Positions 52,058 through 60,687 of a stretch of 64,000 bases of DNA are shown here, one piece after another. Within the stretch, counting starts at the first letter, position 1, and every line of letters begins with the position of its first letter. This DNA comes from JAEUKA01 sp044228505 (GTDB lineage: Bacteria > Myxococcota_A > Polyangia > Palsa-1104 > JAEUJZ01), in contig JBGAUT010000009.1 of NCBI GenBank assembly GCA_044228505.1, positions 62,001 through 126,000 on the forward strand. The letters run 5' to 3'. The position numbers and the translations under genes were made by a program. The notes under the pieces were generated by a model, which worked only from the letters and a program-made list of their open reading frames with translations, searched no databases and had not been told where the DNA came from.

Positions 52058-53476
52058 ATGATGCGATCTTCTCTGCTCAGGATTCTTCTCTTCAGTGTAT
52101 GGACGGTAGCGTTCGTTGATTCTGCGGAGGGCGCGACCCCTAGTGAGGCCAAGAGTCATGCCGGCCTTGCGGCGATGTCTGTTCAGGAGGCCGTGCTCTA
52201 TGCCTGGGCACATCAGCCGACGCTTCAAGCGATGCAGGCCCGAATGGAAGTAGCCAAGAGAAGTGCGAGCTTGCTGCGAGCGGAGTGGCTCCCTCAGCTA
52301 GGGGCTACTGCGCAGATATTTGGTGGAACCATGAACAATACCACCGCCATGTTCTTGGGGGTCAAGTCGGTTGATTTGCCACGGATTGGTGCCAGTCAAA
52401 GTGGTGCTGATGCGAACCTTGGAGATGTCTATCCTTCGACGCTGGTGGCAGTCGGTTTGCGGCAGACCTTGTTTGACTTAGGTCGCATGACCATGCAGGC
52501 CGAAGTGGTAGATAAGGAGGTGCAGATCGCCAAACTCCGAGTCATCGAGGAGCGCTTGGCGATGGGTCTGCAAATCGAGACTTCGTACTATGCGGTGCTG
52601 GCAGCGAAGGCGGTGGAGTCGGTCGCGACAGATGCCGAGGTGCGGGCAACGCTCCGTCGAGAAATGGTGAAGGCTGGGGTGGAGCGAGGACTGCGCCCAA
52701 CCATTGATGTGACGCGAGCGGAAGCAGATCGCACGCGTTTTGAGGTTGCTCGGCTGCGTGCTCATGGCAGTGTTGAGCTGACCCAGGCTACCTTTGCGGC
52801 AGCGGTGGGAGTTCCCGAGCTGCTGCTGGATGCCGTGGATGGAACATCCGATCTGCGGATGCACGACTCTCTGCTGCTGCCGCTGGGAGACGCGCTCCGA
52901 ACCGCGATGGAGCAAGACCCGGCGGTACAAGCGGCTCTGCAACGACTGTTGCAACAACAGGCGGCGACCCGAGCAACCACGATGCAGTGGCTGCCAACCC
53001 TTCAGCTAACCGCATCGCTGAGTGGCAGAGCAGGGGGGGCCCCAACGAATTCAGGGCCTTCGGGAGTCTCGGGGCTTATGCCTTCTGTTCCGAACTGGGA
53101 TGTCGGGGTGATTCTATCAGTGCCGGTATTTGATGGTCAGATTTTGGCGCGGCGTGCGCACAGCCAGGCTCAGGAGGTCGTGCTGCGTTACGAGCTGGAT
53201 GCCCAGCATCGTCAGGTTCTCGCGAATGTGCAGCGCTCCTATACCGCTTTTGCGATGGCGAAGGAGTCCCTACAGGCACTGGGAGCTGCCTCAGAAGCCG
53301 CCCGCCAAAACTATGATCAAGCCAATGCCAGGTTTCGCGTTGGGCTGAGCACCAGCGTGGATCTGGCCGATGCAGAAGCGCTACGAACGGAGGCCGAGAT
53401 TCAGCTGGTGATGGGTCGCTTTGAAGTCGCCAGAGCACGAGCTCAGCTCAACCGTTCGATCGCCAGTGGACTGTAA
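52058..53476 (+). CDS. TolC-family outer-membrane efflux protein
   Basis: A 472-residue protein from ATG 52058. The signal (LLRILLFSVWTVAFVDSAEGA) precedes a long helical repeat pattern: SVQEAVLYAWAHQPTLQAMQARMEVAKRSASLLRA and RVGLSTSVDLADAEALRTEAE, typical of the two outer-membrane efflux protein domains. It exports substrates through a trimeric channel with the adaptor and RND pump encoded next. Upstream start at 51929 was rejected because a sigma-54 promoter and operator pair precede 52058. Confidence 0.9.
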   Translation: MMRSSLLRILLFSVWTVAFVDSAEGATPSEAKSHAGLAAMSVQEAVLYAWAHQPTLQAMQARMEVAKRSASLLRAEWLPQLGATAQIFGGTMNNTTAMFLGVKSVDLPRIGASQSGADANLGDVYPSTLVAVGLRQTLFDLGRMTMQAEVVDKEVQIAKLRVIEERLAMGLQIETSYYAVLAAKAVESVATDAEVRATLRREMVKAGVERGLRPTIDVTRAEADRTRFEVARLRAHGSVELTQATFAAAVGVPELLLDAVDGTSDLRMHDSLLLPLGDALRTAMEQDPAVQAALQRLLQQQAATRATTMQWLPTLQLTASLSGRAGGAPTNSGPSGVSGLMPSVPNWDVGVILSVPVFDGQILARRAHSQAQEVVLRYELDAQHRQVLANVQRSYTAFAMAKESLQALGAASEAARQNYDQANARFRVGLSTSVDLADAEALRTEAEIQLVMGRFEVARARAQLNRSIASGL

Positions 53477-53503
53477 CGCCTCTTTTCCCTTCCTGAGGTT
53501 GCC

Positions 53504-54655
53504 ATGTCTGAACCGAACATCGCTCATCTTCCGTTACGATCGAGGGTTCCATTTGCCATTCTGGGGTTTTGCACCGTCATCCTTTGCGCATTGGTCTTGC
53601 TGGTGGTGCGAGCCCGTTCCTTGGTGAATCAAGTTCCGCTGAGTAGCATGCCAAAGGGAGTCACTTCGGTCACCGCCAAGGAGTCTCTGTTTCGTCCGTC
53701 GCGGCGATATGTGGGATACGTCGCGCCGTGGCTGGAGGCCCGCGTGGGACCGCAGTTTACCTCTTCCTATGTCGATACGGTGCTGGTGCGACCTGGAGAT
53801 GTAGTAAAGCGCGGTCAAGTCCTGGCAACTCTCGACTGTCGCAATGCTTCCGAACAGAGCAAGGCTCTAGCGATGCAGGCCCGAGCGCTGTTGGCGACCC
53901 AGGAGGCCCTGGCGAAGGAAACCAGTCGGGTGTCAGGGCTCCTTTCGCTGGGCTTTGTATCACCTAATGAGATGGACCGCCGCGTCGCCGAAGGCTCCAG
54001 CAAGCAGGCAGAGATTTTGGCCGCCAAGTCACGCCTGGCGAGGGCGTCTTTGGAAGTCGATGACTGTGTGCTGCGGGCTCCGTTTGATGGTGAGGTTGCA
54101 GATCGCTTGTTAGATCCGGGTGCCTTTGCTCGTCCTTCTGCATCGGTTCTGTCGATCATCGATCGCGAGCAAGTACGCATTCTGCTGGATGTTCCAGAAA
54201 CCGATTTTGAAGTGGTTGCGGTAGGTAGAGAAGCCCAGATTCGCTTGCTGTCAACTGGCGGACTGCTCACCGGTCACATTGCGCGTCGCAACCCGGCTGC
54301 GGAACCGGGTACCCGAACCATTCATGCCGAGATCGATCTTCCGGATGCCAAGCGGTCTATTCCGGTGAGCACGACCGCAGAGGTGATCCTGAACGTAGGC
54401 GAGCCGGTCGCAGCCTCAGAAGTTCCGCTGCTAGCCGCATCCATGCGCGGTGATTTGGCAACGGTCTTTGTGGTCGATGGTGAGGTGGCTCGTAAGCGAC
54501 GGGTTCCGATCCTCGGTGAGTCTGAGGGCCGTCTGTTCATAGTCCGATCCGCACTGCGACCGGGTTCCGCTGTGGTAACCGAAGGTCGTGCGTTACTGCA
54601 AGATGGTGAGCGCATCCTCAACCACATCGCCACGTCGTCGGAGGATCGGCCATGA
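53504..54655 (+). CDS. RND efflux membrane-fusion (HlyD/AcrA-type) adaptor
   Basis: A 383-residue adaptor with one N-terminal TM anchor (FAILGFCTVILCALVLLVVRA). The lipoyl-like half-motif (VRPGDVVKRGQVLATLD) is at about 95, the helical hairpin at 110-165, and APFDGEVADRLLDPGAFA is the second lipoyl half. It links the RND pump to TolC across the periplasm. It starts 27 bp after tolC and its stop overlaps the pump ATG by four bases. Confidence 0.93.
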   Translation: MSEPNIAHLPLRSRVPFAILGFCTVILCALVLLVVRARSLVNQVPLSSMPKGVTSVTAKESLFRPSRRYVGYVAPWLEARVGPQFTSSYVDTVLVRPGDVVKRGQVLATLDCRNASEQSKALAMQARALLATQEALAKETSRVSGLLSLGFVSPNEMDRRVAEGSSKQAEILAAKSRLARASLEVDDCVLRAPFDGEVADRLLDPGAFARPSASVLSIIDREQVRILLDVPETDFEVVAVGREAQIRLLSTGGLLTGHIARRNPAAEPGTRTIHAEIDLPDAKRSIPVSTTAEVILNVGEPVAASEVPLLAASMRGDLATVFVVDGEVARKRRVPILGESEGRLFIVRSALRPGSAVVTEGRALLQDGERILNHIATSSEDRP

Positions 54656-57600
54656 CGAACTTTTCACTCAAGAATCCGATCGCAGTGTTGATGATAGCAA
54701 TCGCCCTGATTGTCTTTTCTGCGGTCGTGGTTCCTCGTCTATCGATCGATACTTTTCCAGAGCTCACTCCGCCGGTGCTGGTCGTTGGTACGCTGGCTCC
54801 GGGGTTGGGTCCGAAGGATGTAGAAAAGACGATTACCTGGCGCATCGAAAAGTACGTCAGTGCCACCCCTGGAGTCGATCATGTACAGAGTATGTCCCGT
54901 AACGATCTATCGGTGGTGTATGTGTGGCTGAAGTGGGGAACCGACTTGAACTCTGCCCAGACTCTCGTGCAGCAGCAGGTTGCGTTTGCGATGGCGGCCG
55001 TTCCTAAGTCGCTCGGAGTCCTCCCTCCATTTGTGCTTCAGTACGACCCATCGAACGCGCCGGTGATCCAGATTGCGGTAGCGGGTGAAGGGATTACTGG
55101 TCCGCAACTGTATGACTACGCCCAGAATGTGATCGAGCCTCGGATTGAAGGAATTCCCGGGGTTGCGAGCGCCTCACCTAACGGAGGAAGACAGCGTCAG
55201 ATCAACATCATCGTCGATCCGGTGCGGGCTCAATCTCGAGGAATTACTTCAGCCGATGTCGCCAGCGTGGTCGGTCAGACTACGGCCCTACTGCCGTCCG
55301 GAAAGTTCATTTCTCCACGCTTTGACGCAAACGTTTACACGAACGCAATTCCTGATCAGGTGAAGCTCATCGGGGATGCGGTGGTCAAGCAGCGCAACGG
55401 CAAGGCGGTGCTGGTTCGGGATGTCGCCCGGATCGAAGATGGTGGTGGACCCGAGACCCAGGCCGTCGTGGTGGACCGGCAGGAAGCAGTGTACCTAAAC
55501 GTTCTGCGTGTACCGGGCGGCAACACGCTGGCCATTGTCGATTCGGTCAAACAGACCGTTGCTGAGCTGCAACAGACGCTGCCTCAAGGAGTAACGGTTC
55601 GTGCGATCTTTGATCAGTCGACGTTTGTACGGACCAGCTATCAGGGACTCCGCAAAGAGGTCGTGCAGTCACTGTTTTTGATCGCAATCGTCATCTTGGT
55701 GTTTTTGCAAAACCTACGTGCCGTTTTGATCGCGATCATCGCGATTCCGATTGCGTTTGCGACGATTCTTCTGGTCCTGTATGCAACCGGAAACACCTTA
55801 AATGCATTCACACTGGGAGGACTCACGTTGGCGATGGGACCGCTGGTGGACATCTCGGTTGTGGTGCTGGAATCTGTGCACAGGCATCGTCATGGGAGTC
55901 GCAACACCAAAGAGGCAGTCTTGCATGGAACCAATGCAGTGGCTGTGCCTGCGCTTGCGGCAACGCTGACCACGATCGCAGTGCTGTTGCCGGTGCTCCT
56001 ACTTTCGGGTCTGGCGAAGAAGCTGTTTTCTCCGCTCGCGCTGACGGTCGCAACGGCAATGGCGGCTGGTTATGCAATCAGCATGACGGTCACTCCGGTC
56101 GCGTGTCGCTATTTGCTCGGGCATGCGGAGCCGGGCCGGCTGGCGAAGGCGGTTGAGACGAGAATCAACAGACTGGCAGAGTTCTATGTTTCGATTCTAC
56201 GCCGAGTGCTGCCGTTCCGTGCGGTGCTGCTGCTGGGTGGGGCCGCGCTCATCGCCGCGAGCGGATACGTTGCGACTCTGCTTCCGAATACGTTCTTTCC
56301 AGAGATTGATGAAGGAATGGAACGGATCTATGTGAGAGTCTCTCCAGGAATGTCACTTGCGGAATCTCGACGTCTGTTTGTGGAGATGGGAGAGCTGCTG
56401 CGTCGGGAACTACCCCAGGGAGAAGTCGCATTGGTGCTGGCCAATGTTGGGTCACCGCAGAATGCTCGGGCGGCCATGAATAGTCCCAACGCGGGCCCCC
56501 ACATGGGATTCCTGGGACTGGAGCTGGCACCTGCAGAGCGTCGCAAGCACTCCCAGCGCGAGCTTGCCGATCAGGCCCGAGCGATCCTTAGTCATTCCTA
56601 TCCGGGAGTGAGCTTTTTGCAGTGGCCAGGAGGTCTGGTTGCCAGCGTCTTTTCGAACGGCTATCGGGCTCCCATTGTCGTAGAAGTCCGAGGGGACTCT
56701 CTGGAAGAGCTGCATCAGCAGTTGCTGGCGATTGCTGAGGTCGCACGTACCGTGCCCGCAATCCGTGACATCGTCCCGCAGCTCCAGATCGATTATCCAG
56801 AAGTGCGCATGGAACTCGATCGTACCCAAGCGGGGATGATGGGGGTGCAGCTTCGTAGTGCCGCTCAGACGACGCTAGAGGCGACGCTTGGTAACATCAA
56901 CTCACCGGGAATCTGGGTCGATGGCAAGAACGGACAATCCTACTACGTGGTTACTTCGTATGACAGCAGTGCGGTACGTGATCCCAATCTTCTAGCCCAG
57001 GTGCCAGCGCGGGTATCCGAATCAGGGCTCGCAGTGGCGCTGGGAACATACGGAAAGATCCGTCGCTCTGTTGGGCCGATTGCGATTGAACGGAACCAGT
57101 TGGCGCGTGCCGCCACGATCTACATGCAAACGGAAGGGCGTGACATCGGTAGTGCATCTGGCGAACTAGAGGAGAAGCTTCGCAACTCTCCGAGCACCGC
57201 TGGAATCAAGTTCCGTTTCGTCGGACAAGTCGAGCTGATGCGTACTACCTTCGGTGGACTTGGGGTAGCGATCGGACTCGCGATCATGGTGGTGTTCATG
57301 ATCATGGCCTCGCAATTTAAGTCGCTGCGGCTGCCGCTGATCATGCTGCTTTCCATTCCAGGGGCTCTGGTAGGAATCGTGATGGCGCTGCTGATTGCCC
57401 GGCAGGGATTCTCGATTACTGCGCTGATGGGAGTTCTGATGGTGGTGGGAATCGCGGTTTCAAATGGCATTCTTCTCGTCGATGCGGCGAATCAGCGGGT
57501 ACTGAGCGGAGACAGCCCGCACGATGCGGTGCTCGGTGCGGCACGGGTGCGATTCATTCCGATCGCGATGACCAGCTTGGCGACCATCATTGGTCTGTTT

Positions 57601-57768
57601 CCGACCGCACTCGGGCTAGAAAGAGGAGCAGAGTCGAACCAGCCGCTGGCACTGGCGGTGGTGGGCGGACTCTGTACAGCAACCCTGTTGTCTCTGTTTT
57701 TGGTTCCCGCCCTGTTTACGCTGCTTGGGACGACGGGTGTTTCGCATGTGAAACATCCTGAAACATAG
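54652..57768 (+). CDS. RND efflux pump permease
   Basis: A 1038-residue 12-TM pump. The NPIAVLMIAIALIVFSAVVV start, a periplasmic loop with DPVRAQSRGITSADVASVVG, and TM4 (GGLTLAMGPLVDISVVVLESVHRHRH) match HME/CusA-like subfamily features; TM4 has one Asp, not the DD of drug pumps. Proton-driven export, substrate unknown, could be a metal, solvent or small molecule. The 3' end carries the GTTTC-N6-GAAAC element used upstream of the next operon. It overlaps the adaptor by four bases (ATGA). Confidence 0.93.
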   Translation: MTNFSLKNPIAVLMIAIALIVFSAVVVPRLSIDTFPELTPPVLVVGTLAPGLGPKDVEKTITWRIEKYVSATPGVDHVQSMSRNDLSVVYVWLKWGTDLNSAQTLVQQQVAFAMAAVPKSLGVLPPFVLQYDPSNAPVIQIAVAGEGITGPQLYDYAQNVIEPRIEGIPGVASASPNGGRQRQINIIVDPVRAQSRGITSADVASVVGQTTALLPSGKFISPRFDANVYTNAIPDQVKLIGDAVVKQRNGKAVLVRDVARIEDGGGPETQAVVVDRQEAVYLNVLRVPGGNTLAIVDSVKQTVAELQQTLPQGVTVRAIFDQSTFVRTSYQGLRKEVVQSLFLIAIVILVFLQNLRAVLIAIIAIPIAFATILLVLYATGNTLNAFTLGGLTLAMGPLVDISVVVLESVHRHRHGSRNTKEAVLHGTNAVAVPALAATLTTIAVLLPVLLLSGLAKKLFSPLALTVATAMAAGYAISMTVTPVACRYLLGHAEPGRLAKAVETRINRLAEFYVSILRRVLPFRAVLLLGGAALIAASGYVATLLPNTFFPEIDEGMERIYVRVSPGMSLAESRRLFVEMGELLRRELPQGEVALVLANVGSPQNARAAMNSPNAGPHMGFLGLELAPAERRKHSQRELADQARAILSHSYPGVSFLQWPGGLVASVFSNGYRAPIVVEVRGDSLEELHQQLLAIAEVARTVPAIRDIVPQLQIDYPEVRMELDRTQAGMMGVQLRSAAQTTLEATLGNINSPGIWVDGKNGQSYYVVTSYDSSAVRDPNLLAQVPARVSESGLAVALGTYGKIRRSVGPIAIERNQLARAATIYMQTEGRDIGSASGELEEKLRNSPSTAGIKFRFVGQVELMRTTFGGLGVAIGLAIMVVFMIMASQFKSLRLPLIMLLSIPGALVGIVMALLIARQGFSITALMGVLMVVGIAVSNGILLVDAANQRVLSGDSPHDAVLGAARVRFIPIAMTSLATIIGLFPTALGLERGAESNQPLALAVVGGLCTATLLSLFLVPALFTLLGTTGVSHVKHPET
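57739..57754. promoter_or_regulatory. GTTTC-N6-GAAAC palindrome upstream of the persulfide-dioxygenase-like gene
   Basis: GTTTCGCATGTGAAAC (six-base arms with flanking T and A, 57738-57755) overlaps the end of the RND gene, 73 bp upstream of a sigma-54 promoter. It matches the palindrome upstream of the porin at 49041-49056, with GTGAAACATC-like flanks in both. Confidence 0.5.
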
Positions 57769-57817
57769 TTGCCTGGCGCGGCGGTCTTTATCGAGTGAGC
57801 TGGTCGAAACTGGTTGG

Positions 57818-57833
57818 TGGCATGAGCGTTGCT
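57818..57833 (+). promoter_or_regulatory. Sigma-54 promoter candidate for the persulfide-dioxygenase-like gene
   Basis: TGGCATGAGCGTTGCT matches TGGCACN5TTGCW with one change (C to T in TGGCA-T) and the invariant GG-N10-GC. The predicted start is near 57844, 48 nt before ATG 57892. Confidence 0.65.
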
Positions 57834-57891
57834 TAGCACTTAAATCAGATAGGTTTAACGCTCTCTTCGCTGCTGCTATTGGAGAACCCAC

Positions 57892-58794
57892 ATGCGCATC
57901 CAGACCTTTTTCGATCCGCCGACCTTTACCCTGACCTACGTGGTGTATGACGCGGACAGCCATGATGCGGTCGTGATTGATCCAGTACTCGACTATGATC
58001 CGCAGTGGTCGCAGACCTCGCTCGACTCCGTTGAAAAAGTCAGCGCGTTTCTCAAGTCCGAAGGACTGACGCTGCGCCACATCCTTGAGACCCATGCCCA
58101 CGCCGATCACTTGACCGGAGCGCAGTCTCTGCGGCATCGCTTTGGCGCAGAGGTGGCAATTGGTCAGCGAATCACCGAAGTGCAAGCCGTCTTCAAGCAC
58201 ATCTTCGGACTCCCAGATGGTTTTGCCACCGATGGGAGTCAGTTTGATCGGCTCCTGTCCGACGGTGAACGGCTCCAGTCCGGAACTCTGCTGGTGGAGT
58301 CGATCGGAACACCCGGACATACTCCCGCGTGTCTGACGTTTAAGATCGGAGATGCCCTGTTTACCGGAGATGCACTGTTTATCGAAGACTACGGAACCGG
58401 ACGCTGCGATTTTCCGGCCGGCAGTGCCGAGGCGCTGTATCACTCGGTCCATGACAAGCTTTATGCTCAGCCCGATTCCAGCAGAGTCTTCGTCGGTCAC
58501 GACTATCAGCCGGGAGGCCGTGCGCTTCGCTATGAAACGACGATTGGCGTGAGCAAACAAGCCAACATTCACATCAAAGCGGATACCACCAAAGAGCAGT
58601 TTGTGGCGTTTCGACAGAGTCGTGACAAGACGCTTGCGCCACCCCGTCTGCTGTATCCCAGCGTGCAAGTGAATGTTGATGCGGGGCGGCTGCCACCTCC
58701 GCACAAAAACGGAATTCGCTATCTTCAGATTCCCATCAATCTGAAACAGCCAACGACAGATGACGGGGGCCCGCCCGAGCAATCCGCGAAGTAG
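57892..58794 (+). CDS. MBL-fold persulfide dioxygenase-like protein
   Basis: A 300-residue protein. The metal site is THAHADHLTGA (His68, His70, Asp72, His73), followed by GTPGHTPACL and VFVGHDYQPG. The layout matches the ETHE1/Blh branch, single-Fe(II) enzymes oxidising glutathione persulfide to sulfite. A rhodanese is encoded 59 bp downstream, a common pairing in sulfide oxidation. GGAG precedes the ATG. A sigma-54 promoter and palindrome lie upstream. Blh-type proteins can also act with other domains, so the exact substrate is unproven. Confidence 0.85.
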   Translation: MRIQTFFDPPTFTLTYVVYDADSHDAVVIDPVLDYDPQWSQTSLDSVEKVSAFLKSEGLTLRHILETHAHADHLTGAQSLRHRFGAEVAIGQRITEVQAVFKHIFGLPDGFATDGSQFDRLLSDGERLQSGTLLVESIGTPGHTPACLTFKIGDALFTGDALFIEDYGTGRCDFPAGSAEALYHSVHDKLYAQPDSSRVFVGHDYQPGGRALRYETTIGVSKQANIHIKADTTKEQFVAFRQSRDKTLAPPRLLYPSVQVNVDAGRLPPPHKNGIRYLQIPINLKQPTTDDGGPPEQSAK

Positions 58795-58853
58795 GGACTC
58801 CCTAGGAATCGCTTGGTTGAACCAGGAATCGCACAGGGTATAGGAGTGGGAAG

Positions 58854-59210
58854 ATGAGCCATTCGATCGAAACGCTCTCCGTGGCGCAGCCCGGAGGCTA
58901 TCGGGATGTATCGCCATCCGATGTGGTGCGAGCGGGCTACCACGGCCGCGTCATTGACGTGCGTGAGCCTGCGGAGTTTACCGGTGAGCTGGGACATCTG
59001 CCGCGTGCCGAGCTGGTGCCGCTGTCCACGCTCGGCGCGGTCGCAGCAAGCTGGAATCGGGAACAGCCGATTCTACTGGTGTGTCGCTCTGGGGGACGCT
59101 CGGCCCGAGCGGCGCAGCTCCTGGCGGGACTCGGATTTCGCAAGCTGTACAATCTGGCTGGAGGAATGCTGGCGCATCAGGCGGCCGGACTCCCAGTGAG
59201 CCGTTCCTAG
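58854..59210 (+). CDS. Rhodanese-domain sulfurtransferase
   Basis: A 118-residue single-domain rhodanese. The active site is LVCRSGGRSARAAQLL with Cys77. The N-terminal VIDVREPAEFTGELGHL (CH2A motif) is standard. It transfers persulfide sulfur, here probably together with the preceding dioxygenase-like enzyme. It is 59 bp downstream and co-oriented. Confidence 0.92.
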   Translation: MSHSIETLSVAQPGGYRDVSPSDVVRAGYHGRVIDVREPAEFTGELGHLPRAELVPLSTLGAVAASWNREQPILLVCRSGGRSARAAQLLAGLGFRKLYNLAGGMLAHQAAGLPVSRS

Positions 59211-59227
59211 GAGTGGGTCAGAGTCCC

Positions 59228-59890
59228 CTAGCGGAGCGGAGCCACCCCGCGCCTCAGTCGATAGCCATCGGCGCGAGCCCCACGACCTTGCGAGATCTCG
59301 ATGAGTCCGACTCCACGCTGCCATTCGATCGTCGTGAAATGACCGCTGTTGTGGTTCCAGGTGTAGCGGCAGCGATCCCCTTTGACCACGATCTTGGCGA
59401 CGGTAAGTGCCGTCTCCTTGTAGGTCTTTGAGCCCTGACTCAGTCCATACAGTTCGCTGGGCTCAAACGGAGGGGGCGCAGCTGCTGTCTTGAGCTTGGC
59501 CAACAACTCTTCCGGTTTGTCAGCGGTGATTCGAATGATCTCTTTGTCTGTGGTCAGAAAGTACAGCGGAGACAGAGTCCGTGGCTTGCCGGTCTGCGAG
59601 CGGATTTGTTCGAAAGCGATCTGATACGCCTCCCCCCAAGAAAATTTGGCGACCCGAGTGGTGACGACCCGAGCACTGAAGGGTAGCTCCTTGGGTCCGA
59701 TCTCATCACTCCACTCTGTTCCTGAAAATGTTGCCAGCGCACGATCGTCGCTGATGGCGGACAGGAAAGGATGCTTGGCGGCCGCATGGGGAATCTGCGC
59801 GGTGAGTCCACCCAGCATCACCAGCACGCCCAAACAGCGTGACAAAAACGCGGAGCGTACTGGGATGGCGCGAACAGAAAAGTAGGACAT
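59228..59890 (-). CDS. Exported protein of unknown function
   Basis: A 220-residue protein from ATG 59890. The N-terminal hydrophobic stretch (FLSRCLGVLVMLGGLTAQIPHAAA) is a Sec signal. The mature part is mixed alpha/beta (DRALATFSGTEWSDEIGP, YFLTTDKEIIRITADKPEELLA, CRYTWNHNSGHFTTIEWQRG) with no recognisable domain. Converges on the rhodanese gene; 69 bp separate it from the lysin-like gene. Confidence 0.65.
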   Translation of the reverse strand: MSYFSVRAIPVRSAFLSRCLGVLVMLGGLTAQIPHAAAKHPFLSAISDDRALATFSGTEWSDEIGPKELPFSARVVTTRVAKFSWGEAYQIAFEQIRSQTGKPRTLSPLYFLTTDKEIIRITADKPEELLAKLKTAAAPPPFEPSELYGLSQGSKTYKETALTVAKIVVKGDRCRYTWNHNSGHFTTIEWQRGVGLIEISQGRGARADGYRLRRGVAPLR

Positions 59891-59959
59891 TGCATAAGTA
59901 AAACGCGGGGCAGGGGGTCTGCGCCAGTCTCTTTTTGCCAAGACTGGCCCGAGCGCTAG

Positions 59960-60685
59960 CTACTGAGCGAAGTGAAGGTTGGGAGGGGCGGCTTTGTCGT
60001 CGTGATGTTCAGCGGGGGCCGCTCCTTCAGCGAGCTTTTTGGCCGCTGCCGCCTTGGCCGCCAGTTCTTTTTCGTGTTGATCGATGTGGCGCATCATCGG
60101 GACCACGCCAAGCTGGGTGTCCTTGTAGTTTGGATCCCAACCACCTGCTCCGTCCGATCGGTACTTGCCCTTTTCGTACTGATTGGTTCCGGCGAACACG
60201 TAGGGACTCGCCTGCGCGTGATAGTTGTGATAGCCAAGCCCATTGTAGCGCTCCGCATAGCTGGCCAGCGCTGCCTCATCGGTGGTGTTCTGATTGATCT
60301 TGTAGGCGCTCTGCACACCCTTCTTCATTCCGATCGCGTGCTCTGCTGCGGGCTCCCATTCATTAAAGATCGGAACACCTTGATCGAAGTTGGGCTCGTT
60401 GACGGCCTTCTTTCCAAGCGGATCACCCTGGTGCAAATAGGTTCCGAAGTCACCGGTCGACTCCCGCCAGTGCAGAGAGGCGACCATCTTGGCCGGAATC
60501 CCGTTTTTGGCCGCCACCTCTTCATAGCGCGCTTTGTTTTTGTCCCAGTTCTTGATGAAGTGTTTTGGAATACAAAAATATGATGTAATAATGATACCTT
60601 CCGTCGCTGTGTGTATCGACCTACATAACGATCTCCAGCATTTTCGACGCGGCTTTGTGGCGACAAGAAGGCACACCAGAGGCAC
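59960..60685 (-). CDS. Endolysin/lytic-transglycosylase-like protein, 5' end uncertain
   Basis: The frame encodes 241 residues from ATG 60685. Only the part from about residue 36 onward (HFIKNWDKNKARYEEVAAKNGIP, MVASLHWRES, GTYLHQGDPLGK, AERYNGLGYHNYHAQASPYV) looks like a protein of the phage-type lysozyme/transglycosylase class. The first 35 residues come from AT-rich DNA next to the integrase at 60688 and are unlike such proteins. The gene was possibly truncated at its 5' end by integration, leaving an in-frame fusion to flanking DNA. The predicted Glu of SLHWREST may be the catalytic acid. Whether it is expressed is unclear. Confidence 0.6.
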   Translation of the reverse strand: MPLVCLLVATKPRRKCWRSLCRSIHTATEGIIITSYFCIPKHFIKNWDKNKARYEEVAAKNGIPAKMVASLHWRESTGDFGTYLHQGDPLGKKAVNEPNFDQGVPIFNEWEPAAEHAIGMKKGVQSAYKINQNTTDEAALASYAERYNGLGYHNYHAQASPYVFAGTNQYEKGKYRSDGAGGWDPNYKDTQLGVVPMMRHIDQHEKELAAKAAAAKKLAEGAAPAEHHDDKAAPPNLHFAQ

Positions 60686-60687
60686 AC

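Noticed and set aside
60655..60687. Integrase start at 60655
   Set aside because: ATG 60688 has AGAGG at proper spacing and starts a typical integrase N-terminus.
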